Origin: Aerococcaceae bacterium DSM 111022
GTDB lineage: Bacteria > Bacillota > Bacilli > Lactobacillales > Aerococcaceae
Assembly (NCBI GenBank): GCA_015863195.1
Contig: JACBXO010000003.1
Location: forward strand, 124,001-188,000
Reading direction: 5' to 3'
DNA length: 64,000 nucleotides
The notes beneath the pieces were generated by a model that worked only from the letters and a program-made list of their open reading frames with translations, had not been told where the DNA came from and did no database searches. The position numbers were made by a program, and so were the translations under genes. Below are positions 39,903-49,265 of this stretch, piece by piece (position 1 is the first letter of the stretch; the number at the start of each line of letters is the position of its first letter).

Positions 39903-40442
39903 TTGAAGAAAAGTAAACATCCTAAAGAATGGCAGGGTATTCCACAAAAGGACATGGTACCTTATCGTCGTTATGTGAACCGTGAGAAACCGGGATTCTG
40001 TGGGACTTATTCAGCTGCGGCGCTGATTCATTATCTGGTGAAACACCAACGAAATCATGAAATTGATATGATGCGCTTGTTATCGGCTCTTGAAGGAAAA
40101 ATTGATCGGCGTAGTATTTATGATGGGACTTATCATTTTGATGTGGTGAATGGCTTAAATGATTTGCTGGCGGATGATGAATATCAAGCACATGTGAGGT
40201 ATCGTCACCGGAAGCTGATTATAGATGAGTTAAGTAAAGAGGCGCCTTTGCCTGTTATTATTGGTAGTTTATCGCTATTTGGAAGTAAATACGGCAATCA
40301 TTGGCTACTGGCTTATAGTTATGGCTATAATGAAGACGGGCAATTATTTTATAAATGTTATGACAATCATGGCCGAATTAATGCGGTCATTCCAGCCAAT
40401 CAAGTAGGCATTGCAATTTGGTTAGAGAGGAAAGATAGATAA
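39903..40442 (+). CDS. Papain/C39-like cysteine peptidase-fold protein
   Basis: 179 residues counted from TTG 39903, which has SD GGAGCGGG 5 bases upstream; the frame continues to TTG 39873. There is no signal peptide. The pattern is Cys in GFCGTYSAAAL, His in GNHWLLAYSYGY and Asp/Asn in KCYDNHGR, the order of a C39/papain-like triad, though helix and loop lengths are short. Function is unknown. Its stop TAA abuts the ATG of glutathione reductase, so the pair is translationally coupled. Protease, amidase or thiol-linked function is possible. Confidence 0.6.
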   Translation: MKKSKHPKEWQGIPQKDMVPYRRYVNREKPGFCGTYSAAALIHYLVKHQRNHEIDMMRLLSALEGKIDRRSIYDGTYHFDVVNGLNDLLADDEYQAHVRYRHRKLIIDELSKEAPLPVIIGSLSLFGSKYGNHWLLAYSYGYNEDGQLFYKCYDNHGRINAVIPANQVGIAIWLERKDR

Positions 40443-41792
40443 ATGACGAAAGAATTTGATTATATTGTAGTAGGTGGCGGTAGTGGAGGTATTGCGTCAG
40501 CAAACCGTGCTGCTGAACATGGAGCGAAGGTTGCTGTTATTGAAGAGTATCAACTCGGTGGTACTTGTGTAAACCGTGGTTGTGTGCCTAAAAAAGTAGC
40601 TTGGTATGCGTCAAAAGTAGGGGACGCGATTCATCGTTATGGTCCTGGTTATGGCTTTAATGCGGAGAATGTGACGTTTGATTATTCAGAATTTAAACGC
40701 GCCCAAGAAGGTTATGTTGCCAGAAGCCGTCAAGGTTACTTTAATCGTTTTGAGTCAAATGACATCACTCTTATTCAAGGACATGCTGAATTGAAAGGTA
40801 ATCAAGAAGTTGAAGTCAATGGTGAAACTTACCGTGCTAAACACATTTTGCTTGCCACAGGTGGCCGTCCTAAAAATATTGAAGTGCCTGGTGGTCACTT
40901 ATTAAGTAACTCTGACGATTTCTTTAAATGGGAAGATTTACCAGAAACTGTAGCAGTAGTGGGAGCAGGTTATATTGCAGTGGAATTAGCTCAAGTGTTA
41001 CATGGACTAGGGGTTGAAACGAACTTAGTTGTACGTCATGACCGTCCATTACGTTCATTTGATAAAGATATTGTCAATGAATGGATGGCACTGAATGAAG
41101 CAAATGGTCCAAAATTAATGTATCATACTGACTTTGATGAATACCGCGAAGAAGATGGTAAAATCGTTTGTATGCAAGACGGGCGTAAAATTCTGACTGT
41201 GGACCGTGTTATTCAAGCAATCGGTCGCCACCCAAATACTGAACATTTAGGTTTAGAAAATACAGCCGTTGAGTTAGATGAAGCAGGCCATATCGTTGTA
41301 GATGAAGGCCATGAAACAGCTGAAAAAGGCGTTTATGCTTTAGGCGATGTAATCGACCGTATCGATTTAACACCGGTTGCCATTCGTGCTGGGCGTCAAT
41401 TATCTGAATTTTTATTCAATAATGCAGCAACTTCAGAAATTGATTACAGCAATGTTCCAACCGTTGTTTTCAGTCATCCAGCGATTGGAACAATTGGTTT
41501 AAATGAAAGACAAGCGCGTGAGATTTATGATGAATCTACGATTAAAGTTTACACAAACCGTTTCTTCTCGATGTATGCCTCAGCAGCATGGCACCGTGAG
41601 CCAAACTTCTTTAAATTAATCTGTGTTGGCGAAGAAGAGCGTGTCGTTGGTTTGCACGGTATAGGTGAGGGTGTAGATGAAATGATTCAAGGATTTGGCG
41701 TAGCGATGAAGATGGGCGCAACGAAAAAAGACTTTGATTCTGTCGTTGCAATTCACCCTACAGGTGCAGAAGAATTCGTCACAATGCGTTAA
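40443..41792 (+). CDS. gor: Glutathione-disulfide reductase
   Basis: 449-residue flavoprotein disulfide reductase. FAD-binding GGGSGGIASANRAAEHG, redox pair C42/C47 in GGTCVNRGCVPKK, NAD(P) fold VGAGYIAVELA followed by VVRHDRPLRSFD (Arg residues suit NADPH), and the C-terminal HPTGAEE with the catalytic His. It keeps glutathione reduced and defends against peroxides. Length and motifs match streptococcal Gor. It directly follows the cysteine-peptidase-like gene with no gap. Confidence 0.92.
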   Translation: MTKEFDYIVVGGGSGGIASANRAAEHGAKVAVIEEYQLGGTCVNRGCVPKKVAWYASKVGDAIHRYGPGYGFNAENVTFDYSEFKRAQEGYVARSRQGYFNRFESNDITLIQGHAELKGNQEVEVNGETYRAKHILLATGGRPKNIEVPGGHLLSNSDDFFKWEDLPETVAVVGAGYIAVELAQVLHGLGVETNLVVRHDRPLRSFDKDIVNEWMALNEANGPKLMYHTDFDEYREEDGKIVCMQDGRKILTVDRVIQAIGRHPNTEHLGLENTAVELDEAGHIVVDEGHETAEKGVYALGDVIDRIDLTPVAIRAGRQLSEFLFNNAATSEIDYSNVPTVVFSHPAIGTIGLNERQAREIYDESTIKVYTNRFFSMYASAAWHREPNFFKLICVGEEERVVGLHGIGEGVDEMIQGFGVAMKMGATKKDFDSVVAIHPTGAEEFVTMR

Positions 41793-41828
41793 TTGTATGT
41801 TTTATAATGGACACAGAATGCATATTAA

Positions 41829-41857
41829 TTGACTTCAATTACCTGAAACATTATAAT
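41829..41857 (+). promoter_or_regulatory. Promoter of the GlsB-like gene
   Basis: TTGACT (41829-41834), 17 bases, TATAAT (41852-41857): close to the sigma-A consensus. Confidence 0.75.
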
Positions 41858-41907
41858 ATAGATACAAAGTAAAGCTTTGTAATAAATATTAATAGGAGTT
41901 GATAGAC

Positions 41908-42147
41908 ATGATTTGGTCAATAATCGTAGGTGGCCTAATTGGTTGGGTTGCAGGTTTAATTATGGGTCGAGACATCCCAGGTGGCGTTATTGGTAATATC
42001 ATCGCTGGTTTTGTTGGTTCATGGTTAGGTAACATGTTCTTCCAAGGGTTCGGTCCTGAGGTAGGCGGGTTCTTCATCATCCCATCATTAATCGGTGCCA
42101 TTGTTCTAATCGCCATTGTTTCATTCATACTTGGACAACGCCGTTAG
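41908..42147 (+). CDS. GlsB/YeaQ/YmgE family stress-response membrane protein
   Basis: 79 residues with three membrane helices and the family pattern GWVAGLIMGRDIPGG, GNIIAGFVGSWLG and IGAIVLIAIVSFI. Members are small transglycosylase-associated/GlsB proteins induced by general or cell-wall stress. ATG 41908 lies 9 bases after SD AGGAG; the in-frame TTG 41899 is part of that SD region. Monocistronic with a near-consensus promoter and strong terminator. Confidence 0.9.
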   Translation: MIWSIIVGGLIGWVAGLIMGRDIPGGVIGNIIAGFVGSWLGNMFFQGFGPEVGGFFIIPSLIGAIVLIAIVSFILGQRR

Positions 42148-42166
42148 TTATTATTATTCAATTAAC

Positions 42167-42197
42167 ACAAGACACAGATTATCCTGTGTCTTTTTTA
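42167..42197 (+). terminator. Terminator after the GlsB-like gene
   Basis: AAGACACAG (42169-42177) pairs with CTGTGTCTT (42184-42192), then T-rich. Confidence 0.85.
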
Positions 42198-42272
42198 TTT
42201 TGAGTTAAGGAATTATATGGTATGATAGTATAAGTATATTAAAGAGAATGTCTGTTAGGAAAAGGTGCATAC

Positions 42273-43046
42273 ATGTCGACAGAACCCATTAAAATATTTG
42301 AACAAAATTATACCGTCACACCTGCTGATATATCCCAAGAGACTAATCGCATGACGGTCGCAGGACTTTTACAAAAAATGCTAGATACATCATTTGAACA
42401 TGATAGTCATTTGACAAGAGAAGGAAACTTTTTTGAACCATTATTAACGGAAGAAGAAACTTGGGTTGTAACTCAATATACGATTGAGGTCCATGACTTA
42501 CCTAAATTAGATGATGAATTGACGATTACCACACGGGTCGTTTTAGCTAATTCATTTTTCGTGAATCGTTACTTTACTGTCTCAAACCAAGAGGGCTTAC
42601 TGATAGAAAATCAGAGTCAATATGTTGGGATAAATTTAAACACGCGTGCCTCAGTACGTTTAGATGTCAAACCTTTAAAAGAAAGTGGCATCATCGATCG
42701 TTCACAAAAGAAGCGTTTTAATAAAATTAAAGTAACAGATGATGCGGTAGTGATGAATGAGACGCTTTATGAAATTCAAAAGAAAGATATTGATTATAAT
42801 AATCATGTTAACAATACTGTTTATATTATTTGGTGTTTAGCGGTAATTCCAGAAGAATTTAAACAAACGCACCAAATGACACATATTGATGTGAAATATG
42901 GACACGAAGTTTTACCAGATGCAACAGTTAAAATTAGTAGTTTTGAGAAAGTAATTGACAATAAAACGACAACCATTCACATTATTGAAAATGTAGATAC
43001 AAATAAAGAAGCTTGCCAAATTCAAATCGATTGGCAAGAACAATAA
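42273..43046 (+). CDS. Acyl-ACP thioesterase
   Basis: 257 residues forming two tandem hot-dog domains (about 1-135 and 150-257), as in the bacterial FatA-like family. The second has DIDYNNHVNNTVYIIWC, which carries the conserved Asn/His of plant acyl-ACP thioesterases. It releases fatty acids from ACP and may tune membrane lipid supply. It begins at ATG 42273 and is followed 11 bases later by map, so the two are probably co-transcribed. Confidence 0.88.
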   Translation: MSTEPIKIFEQNYTVTPADISQETNRMTVAGLLQKMLDTSFEHDSHLTREGNFFEPLLTEEETWVVTQYTIEVHDLPKLDDELTITTRVVLANSFFVNRYFTVSNQEGLLIENQSQYVGINLNTRASVRLDVKPLKESGIIDRSQKKRFNKIKVTDDAVVMNETLYEIQKKDIDYNNHVNNTVYIIWCLAVIPEEFKQTHQMTHIDVKYGHEVLPDATVKISSFEKVIDNKTTTIHIIENVDTNKEACQIQIDWQEQ

Positions 43047-43057
43047 AAGGAGAACAT

Positions 43058-43816
43058 ATGATTACAATTAAATCCCCCAGAGAAATAGAAAAAATGACTG
43101 AATCAGGTCAATTATTAGCAAGTATCCATGTCGCATTACGTGACTTTATTAAACCAGGTGTAACGACTAACGAAATTGATAAATTTGTTGAACAAAAAAT
43201 TATCGAAGGTGGCGGAATCGCTGCTCAAATAGGTTATGAAGGTTATGAATACGCTACTTGTACATCAGTTAATGATGAAATTTGTCATGGTTTCCCTTCA
43301 GATTACGCATTGAAAGACGGCGATATGGTCAAAGTTGATTTCTGTATTGATTTAGACGGTGCTATTTCAGACTCTTGCTGGTGTTACGCTGTTGGTGAAT
43401 TAACGGACGAACATGCTCGCTTAATGGAAGTAACGAAAGAAGCGTTATATAAAGGAATTGAACAAGCGCAAGTAGGGAACCGTATTGGAGACATCGGTGC
43501 AGCTATTCAACAATATGCTGAAGGTGAAGGCTTTGGAGTTGTTCGTGACTTTATTGGTCATGGTATCGGCCCAACAATTCATGAAGATCCACAAGTACCA
43601 CACTATGGTATTGCTGGAAAAGGTAAACGCTTGAAAGAAGGAATGACGATTACGATTGAGCCAATGATCACTACTGGTACATGGCAAATGCAAATGGATT
43701 CAAATGGCTGGACAGCACGTACTCGTGATGGAGGTTATTGTGCACAATATGAGCATTCCATCGCCATTACAGCAGATGGCCCTGTTTTAATGACAGACCA
43801 AGATACGGTTGAATAA
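43058..43816 (+). CDS. map: Type I methionine aminopeptidase
   Basis: 252 residues; removes the initiator methionine. Pita-bread fold with metal ligands in KVDFCIDLDGAISDS, HGIGPTIHEDP, ITIEPMI and QYEHSIAI. The stretch MQMDSNGWTARTRDGGYCAQ is the Lactobacillales version of the C-terminal loop. I use ATG 43058, which has SD AAAGGAGA; the longer frame from 43013 overlaps the thioesterase. Not in the ribosomal-protein operon, as is common in Lactobacillales. Confidence 0.95.
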   Translation: MITIKSPREIEKMTESGQLLASIHVALRDFIKPGVTTNEIDKFVEQKIIEGGGIAAQIGYEGYEYATCTSVNDEICHGFPSDYALKDGDMVKVDFCIDLDGAISDSCWCYAVGELTDEHARLMEVTKEALYKGIEQAQVGNRIGDIGAAIQQYAEGEGFGVVRDFIGHGIGPTIHEDPQVPHYGIAGKGKRLKEGMTITIEPMITTGTWQMQMDSNGWTARTRDGGYCAQYEHSIAITADGPVLMTDQDTVE

Positions 43817-43835
43817 TAAATAAAAGAATATGAAG

Positions 43836-43875
43836 AAGCACCCGAGGTTTTTGAAGGAAACTCGGGTGCTTTATT
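43836..43875 (+). terminator. Terminator after map
   Basis: AAGCACCCGAG (43836-43846) pairs with CTCGGGTGCTT (43861-43871), then TTATTT. Confidence 0.88.
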
Positions 43876-43899
43876 TGTAACTAAACAATTTGTTAAATA

Positions 43900-43937
43900 A
43901 AAATAGGGCAGTGGATTTTATCCAACAGCCCTATTAA
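43900..43937 (-). terminator. Terminator after galU
   Basis: AATAGGGC (43902-43909) pairs with GCCCTATT (43928-43935). On the minus strand it runs into TTTTTATTT, ending the galU operon. Confidence 0.8.
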
Positions 43938-43943
43938 TTAGAA

Positions 43944-44846
43944 TTACTCTTCTTCTTCTTTAACTTCCTCTTCAGCTAACTCGCTTCCGATTTGTTTAAT
44001 CATAGCTTTTAAATCATCCTTAATTTCAGGATGCTCTAAACCATATTCGATGCTCATTTCTAAGAAACCAATCTTAGAACCAACATCATAACGTTTACCA
44101 TCGAAACGTTTAGCAAATACACGTTGTGTTTTGTTTAATTGGTCAATTGCATCTGTTAATTGGATTTCCCCACCAGCACCAGGTTCAAGTGTTTCTAAAA
44201 TGTTAAAAATTTGTGGTGTTAATAAATAGCGACCAATGATGGCTAAATTACTTGGCGCATCTTCTGGTTTTGGTTTTTCTACGAATTTACGAACATTGTA
44301 TAAACCTTCCGCCATTTGAGCTTCAGGATCAATTACACCGTATTTATCAGTATCTTCATGTGGTACTTCCATAACTGCAATATTTGATGCTGATGTTTCA
44401 TTATAAACATCAATTAATTGGCGAGTTAAAGGAACTTCACTATGCATGATATCGTCCCCAAGCATGACAACAAATGGTTCATTACCAACAAATGCTTTTG
44501 CTTGAAGAACAGCGTGTCCTAATCCTTTAGGATATGGTTGGCGTACAAAATAAAGATTTACATCAGGTTGGTCATGTAAGATTTTTAATAATTCAGTCTT
44601 TCCAGCCTTTTCAAGATGTTGTTCTAATTCAATATTAGCATCGAAGTGGTCTTCGATTGGACGTTTATTACGTCCAGTGATAATTAAAACTTCTTCAATT
44701 CCTGATTTTACTGCTTCCTCAACAATGAATTGAATCGTTGGTTTATCAACAATCGGTAACATTTCTTTTGCCATTGCTTTAGTAGCAGGTAAGAAACGCG
44801 TTCCTAACCCAGCAGCAGGTATTACGGCTTTTTTTACTTTAGTCAT
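43944..44846 (-). CDS. galU: UTP-glucose-1-phosphate uridylyltransferase
   Basis: 300 residues; makes UDP-glucose for wall polymers and glycolipids. Nucleotidyltransferase signature [23 protein letters not shown], and the GRYLLTP and [12 protein letters not shown] motifs of GalU/GtaB. An acidic tail ([12 protein letters not shown]) is lineage-specific. The last gene of a five-gene minus-strand operon; its start overlaps the end of the glycosyltransferase gene by 8 bases. It supplies substrate for the plus-strand galE and polysaccharide genes. Confidence 0.95.
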   Translation of the reverse strand: MTKVKKAVIPAAGLGTRFLPATKAMAKEMLPIVDKPTIQFIVEEAVKSGIEEVLIITGRNKRPIEDHFDANIELEQHLEKAGKTELLKILHDQPDVNLYFVRQPYPKGLGHAVLQAKAFVGNEPFVVMLGDDIMHSEVPLTRQLIDVYNETSASNIAVMEVPHEDTDKYGVIDPEAQMAEGLYNVRKFVEKPKPEDAPSNLAIIGRYLLTPQIFNILETLEPGAGGEIQLTDAIDQLNKTQRVFAKRFDGKRYDVGSKIGFLEMSIEYGLEHPEIKDDLKAMIKQIGSELAEEEVKEEEE

Positions 44847-45969
44847 TTATTTGCTCCTTACTAATAGATTGGTAAATATCTTTATATGTTTGAATAATTT
44901 CTGGCCAATTGAATTGGGCGCTTTCTTTAACTGTGTTTTGAGATAGTTTTTCGTAGTTAACATAAATATGATCAATTGCTTGATTTAAACCGAGATGGTC
45001 ATTATTTTGAACACTGATTCCCACTGCACCACTCTCAAAAAAGCTGTCAAACCCTTCATTTTTAGAGTAGATAATCGGTAAACCTTGGGACATTGCCTCT
45101 ACATAAACGAGACCAAAGGTCTCACGTGTTGAAAGTAGGGCAAAGATATCCATTTCACGGAATAACTGCAGAATTTCTTCTTTGCTTTTTTGACCATGAT
45201 AAGTAACATGATCAAATTGGCATAATTCCTTTTTGATTTTATCGGTATCATTTGAACCTACAATATGTAACTCTAAAGGACCATAATTGTCATTATACAT
45301 TTTAGTCATTTCTGCTAATGGGACTAATCGTTTTTCAGGATGTAATCGTGCCACAGAAATGATACGTAATGGATTATGTACTACCGGTAATTTATTAGCA
45401 TATTGATGTTGATGCCAAAATTCATCAATACCATTAGGAATAACGTGCGTTTTAGCTGAGAATTCTTCTTGGTATTTGCTAGGGACATAATTCTCCATCA
45501 CGATATTTTGTGTGTTTTTTGAAATATAAACAATTTGACTGGCATTTTTCATAATATCAATACCAGTTTTACGCATCCAAGGCATTTTGCCAAAGAATGT
45601 ACGCTCGTCAGCGGAGCGTACTGCAACGACATAGGGAATACCATACCGTTTATTGAGTTGATAAGCTAACCAACCATTTGAAAATAATGAGTGAGCATGT
45701 AAAAGTGTATATTCTTCAGGATTAAATTTTTCGAGTAAATCTTGAAGAATCTTTTTATGTTTAACTTGAAAAATGAAACGATCATTTTTGTTAAAACAGC
45801 GGCTTACTGTAATATCATCAGCAGGTGTTACTTTTAATTTTTCTTCAGGGTATTGATTTGAGATTGGGACATAGACCTGAAAAGGAATGCCGGCATCTCT
45901 TTGATGTTGATACATGTCTGTATATAACTTCGTTGTAGAATAATACGAGTTGATATGTAGTATCTTCAT
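44839..45969 (-). CDS. Glycosyltransferase family 4
   Basis: 376-residue GT-B fold enzyme. The N-terminal acceptor domain starts [15 protein letters not shown], and the C-terminal donor domain has [13 protein letters not shown] and the E-x7-E region [25 protein letters not shown]. No membrane segment is seen. Donor and acceptor are unknown; UDP-glucose from the coupled galU is a reasonable guess. SD AGGAGGT precedes the start. Confidence 0.88.
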   Translation of the reverse strand: MKILHINSYYSTTKLYTDMYQHQRDAGIPFQVYVPISNQYPEEKLKVTPADDITVSRCFNKNDRFIFQVKHKKILQDLLEKFNPEEYTLLHAHSLFSNGWLAYQLNKRYGIPYVVAVRSADERTFFGKMPWMRKTGIDIMKNASQIVYISKNTQNIVMENYVPSKYQEEFSAKTHVIPNGIDEFWHQHQYANKLPVVHNPLRIISVARLHPEKRLVPLAEMTKMYNDNYGPLELHIVGSNDTDKIKKELCQFDHVTYHGQKSKEEILQLFREMDIFALLSTRETFGLVYVEAMSQGLPIIYSKNEGFDSFFESGAVGISVQNNDHLGLNQAIDHIYVNYEKLSQNTVKESAQFNWPEIIQTYKDIYQSISKEQIND

Positions 45970-45991
45970 GTCTATGTACCTCCTAACTTGA

Positions 45992-46258
45992 TTATTCTGC
46001 TTCTTCTAACACTTCAATCCGGCTTTCTAACTCTTCTATTCTTGATTCATAAGAAGCAGCACGGTCTTCGTAAGTAACATTTACTTCATCATCTGGTGAC
46101 AACCAGTATGTAATGAGATAAAGTCCAGCAAATAATGCGACAATAATAATCAATAAAGAAGGCCAACCACCGCGGTCAATGCGGCGGTCAACTTCCCCTA
46201 ATTGTTTTTGAATTTCTTCTTCAATTTGTTTGGAAAAATTATTGTTTTGTTCAGTCAT
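45992..46258 (-). CDS. Small single-pass membrane protein with coiled coil
   Basis: 88 residues: hydrophilic N-terminus, one membrane helix (about 33-51, SLLIIIVALFAGLYLITYW), then an acidic coiled coil (ESRIEELESRIEVLEEAE). I do not recognise a family. It is conserved in reading frame with a good SD (GGAG) and 22-23 bases from both neighbours. It could anchor or scaffold the adjacent glycosyltransferase; this is inference only. Confidence 0.7.
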   Translation of the reverse strand: MTEQNNNFSKQIEEEIQKQLGEVDRRIDRGGWPSLLIIIVALFAGLYLITYWLSPDDEVNVTYEDRAASYESRIEELESRIEVLEEAE

Positions 46259-46281
46259 GATAATCTCCTATGTCTAATTGA

Positions 46282-47517
46282 CTAGAATGCCCATTCTCCA
46301 TTTCTGAAGACAGGAATTACTTCTCCATCTTTTGTGATTCCATCGATATTCATCTCTGCATTACCAACCATAAAGTCAACATGAACATCACTACGGTTTA
46401 ATCCAACTTCATTTAATTCATCTTGTGACATTTTCGCACCATTTTCTACTGAAGTAGCGTAAGCTTGTCCAATAGCTAAGTGGTTTGAAGCATTCTCGTC
46501 AAATAAAGTATTGAAGAAAATGATATTTGATTGGGAAATTGGTGATTGATGTGGAACTAATGCCACTTCACCTAATTGACGTGCACCGTCATTGTCATTA
46601 ATTAATTTTTGTAAAGTTTCTTCGCCTTCTTCAGCAGTAGCTTTAGTAATTTTACCGTCTTCAAAGTGGAAAGTCATTTTATCAATAACAACGCCACCAT
46701 AGCTTAAAGGTTTAGAACTTGTAATGACACCTTCTGCACGATTAGCATCTGGGGCAGTAAAGACTTCTTCTGTAGGCATGTTTGCGATAAAGACTTCGCC
46801 TTTTTCATTGACACTACCAGCTGACTCCCAAACATGATTTTTTGGTAAACCAAGTTTTAAATCAGTACCTGGTCCAGTATAGTGTAAGAAATCAAATTGA
46901 TTTTTATTCAAGAAATCTGCTTTTGTTTGTAAACGTGCTTCATGCTCATCCCATGCTTTAACTGGGTCTGCTTCATAAACACGTGTTGTTTTGAAGATTT
47001 CATCCCATAATGCATCTAATGCTGCTTCGTCTTCTAAGTCTGGGAAAACTAAATTTGCCCAAGCTTGTCCAGCACCAGCGGCAACTAACCAACTAACAAC
47101 ATTGGCTTGAGTTGCTAAACGTTCTTCTTTTAATGCTTTTGAAGTAGCACGTTGTGCTTGGCTAATCTTTTCAGGATCAATTCCTTTTAGTGCATTAGGG
47201 TCTGAAGAGCGCAATGACATACGTTTAGTACGTTTATTGATTAAATCATTTGATTCATCAATACGGTATTGAGGGATATCTGTTAAAGTTTCCACAGATT
47301 GTCCTTCATAATGGATGCGTGATAATTGGTCGTCTTGATAACGCACAATGACTTTTTTAGCTCCAGCTTGGTAAGCTTCTTGTGAGATAAGTCGAACTAA
47401 AGGTGCTAATTCAATATCAGCAGCTAATTGGATATAGTCATCTTTGCTAACGCCTAAACCTTTGTGGACTAATAGGTGTGCATATTTCTTAAGTAAGTGG
47501 TCAAAATTTTCTAACAT
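46282..47517 (-). CDS. M29 family aminopeptidase (PepS/AmpS type)
   Basis: 411-residue cytosolic metallo-aminopeptidase. The family landmarks FLHYTGPGTDLKLGLPKNHVW, NMPTEEVFTAPDANRAEG (metal ligand Glu) and VDFMVGN near the end are present, and length matches PepS of lactic acid bacteria. No signal peptide. It trims N-terminal residues. Lies 32 bases after the flavodoxin gene and 23 before the small membrane protein gene, an operon position with no obvious metabolic link to galU. Confidence 0.92.
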   Translation of the reverse strand: MLENFDHLLKKYAHLLVHKGLGVSKDDYIQLAADIELAPLVRLISQEAYQAGAKKVIVRYQDDQLSRIHYEGQSVETLTDIPQYRIDESNDLINKRTKRMSLRSSDPNALKGIDPEKISQAQRATSKALKEERLATQANVVSWLVAAGAGQAWANLVFPDLEDEAALDALWDEIFKTTRVYEADPVKAWDEHEARLQTKADFLNKNQFDFLHYTGPGTDLKLGLPKNHVWESAGSVNEKGEVFIANMPTEEVFTAPDANRAEGVITSSKPLSYGGVVIDKMTFHFEDGKITKATAEEGEETLQKLINDNDGARQLGEVALVPHQSPISQSNIIFFNTLFDENASNHLAIGQAYATSVENGAKMSQDELNEVGLNRSDVHVDFMVGNAEMNIDGITKDGEVIPVFRNGEWAF

Positions 47518-47549
47518 AAGTACCTGCTTTCTAAGTTAACGATAATTTA

Positions 47550-48002
47550 TTATTTTTGGAAATAATCAGCTAATTGGTTGGCATATAATTTTAATGCGGC
47601 AATATCTTCTGGCTCGTCAGGAGCCATATTGATTTTACAATTGTCACCAACACGCGCTGCACCTGCTTTGATAAATTGTTCCTCAAAGTCATCAACTGCA
47701 GTTGCAAATTTTGGATAAAAGTCGTCTCCAGAACCAAAAGTTCCAAATGCCTTACCACTTAAATCCATATCTGGGATTGCATCGTAATAGTCGAGCATTT
47801 CATCAGGAATTTCTGCGTCATTCCCGTATGTGTATGTCCCGATTAATACAATTTCGTAATCTAATAAATCCTCAGGGTCAGCATCCATCGCTTCATAAAC
47901 TGTTACAGGGATGTCTCTCGTTTCTAATTCTGCTGCAATGACTTCTGCAATTTCTTCAGTATTACCAGTTAGACTTCCGTAAATGATTAATGCTTTTACC
48001 AT
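47550..48002 (-). CDS. Flavodoxin
   Basis: 150 residues with the FMN phosphate loop YGSLTGNTEEIA and the isoalloxazine loops GTYTYGNDAEIP and GSGDDFYPKFATAV. A small electron carrier; partner enzymes are not in the window. First gene of the minus-strand operon to galU, with SD AGGAGG before its start. Confidence 0.93.
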   Translation of the reverse strand: MVKALIIYGSLTGNTEEIAEVIAAELETRDIPVTVYEAMDADPEDLLDYEIVLIGTYTYGNDAEIPDEMLDYYDAIPDMDLSGKAFGTFGSGDDFYPKFATAVDDFEEQFIKAGAARVGDNCKINMAPDEPEDIAALKLYANQLADYFQK

Positions 48003-48233
48003 AACATCCTCCTTGTATTAATAATCTACATATTCTGCTCAATTATATCAGATATAATGGCTTGAATCATCTAAATATCACATACGGTTTCCGTTAAACG
48101 GTAGAAAATATTATTTTTAGTAATAAATCTGAGACAATTATCATGTTACTTTAATAGTAAAAGTAAGGTGAGAAATATAAATTTAATATGCTTTATGGTA
48201 TACTATGGTAATCATGAAAAAGGAGTGAGTTTA

Positions 48234-49265
48234 TTGACTATCTTAGTAACCGGTGGCGCTGGATATATCGGGAGTCATACTGTCGTTGAACTAATTAAAA
48301 GTGGATACGATATTGTGATTGTCGATAATTTTTCAAATAGTCATCCTGAAGTTATCAACCGCCTTGAGGCGATTACAAACCAATCAATAACTTTTTATAA
48401 TGTCGATATTTTAGATAAGGACGGTCTACGTCAAGTATTTACTAAACATCAAATCTCAGCTGTTATTCACTTCGCAGCTTATAAAGCGGTAGGCGAATCG
48501 GTCGCAAACCCTTTAAAATATTATCATAATAACGTTGAAGGTACGGTATCATTACTTGCTGTGATGGATGAATTCGATGTTAAACGCATTGTCTTTAGTT
48601 CTTCAGCAACCGTTTATGGCTTTAACAATGAGTCGCCATTAAGAGAAGATTTGCCAACGAATGAAGCAAGTAATCCATATGGTTATACCAAAATTGTCAA
48701 TGAGCATATTTTATCGGATATGACGGTAGCAGATCCTGAATGGTCTGTTGTATTGCTGCGTTACTTTAATCCAATTGGAGCCCATGCTTCTGGAACTATT
48801 GGTGAGGATCCAAGTGGTATACCAAACAATTTAATGCCATATATTACACAAGTGGCTGTTGGAAAATTGTCACAAGTAAATGTCTTTGGTGATGACTATG
48901 ATACACCAGATGGGACAGGTGTTCGTGATTATATTCATGTTGTCGATTTAGCTAAAGGGCATGTTAAAGCCGTTGATCAAGCGCTAAAAGAATCGAAATT
49001 AGCCGTTTATAATCTTGGAACAGGACAAGGATATAGTGTACTTGATTTAATCAATACATTTAGTGAAGTGAATGAGGTAGAAATTCCTTATGAAATCACT
49101 GAACGCCGTCCAGGAGATATTGCTGTTTGTTATGCTGACCCTACAAAAGCAAGAGAAGAATTAGGCTGGGTAGCTGAAAAAACACTTGCAGATATGTGCC
49201 AAGATAGTTGGAAATGGCAACAAAATAACCCACAAGGTTATCAAGTGGGCAATATGAATGGCTAA
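48234..49265 (+). CDS. galE: UDP-glucose 4-epimerase
   Basis: 343 residues from TTG 48234, which lies 8 bases after SD AGGAG; the frame extends to 48168 but lacks an RBS. NAD motif TGGAGYIGSHT, SSSATVYG (catalytic Ser) and YGYTK (Y-x3-K), and RYFNPIGAH. Interconverts UDP-Glc and UDP-Gal, feeding the glycosyltransferases that follow. No Leloir galK/galT genes are near, so a biosynthetic role is likely. It overlaps the degenerate LCP gene by 8 bases. Confidence 0.94.
   Translation: MTILVTGGAGYIGSHTVVELIKSGYDIVIVDNFSNSHPEVINRLEAITNQSITFYNVDILDKDGLRQVFTKHQISAVIHFAAYKAVGESVANPLKYYHNNVEGTVSLLAVMDEFDVKRIVFSSSATVYGFNNESPLREDLPTNEASNPYGYTKIVNEHILSDMTVADPEWSVVLLRYFNPIGAHASGTIGEDPSGIPNNLMPYITQVAVGKLSQVNVFGDDYDTPDGTGVRDYIHVVDLAKGHVKAVDQALKESKLAVYNLGTGQGYSVLDLINTFSEVNEVEIPYEITERRPGDIAVCYADPTKAREELGWVAEKTLADMCQDSWKWQQNNPQGYQVGNMNG

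Noticed and set aside
48097-48107. CCGT-TAA-ACGG palindrome upstream of galE as an operator
   Set aside because: Only 4-base halves; too short to support a site.
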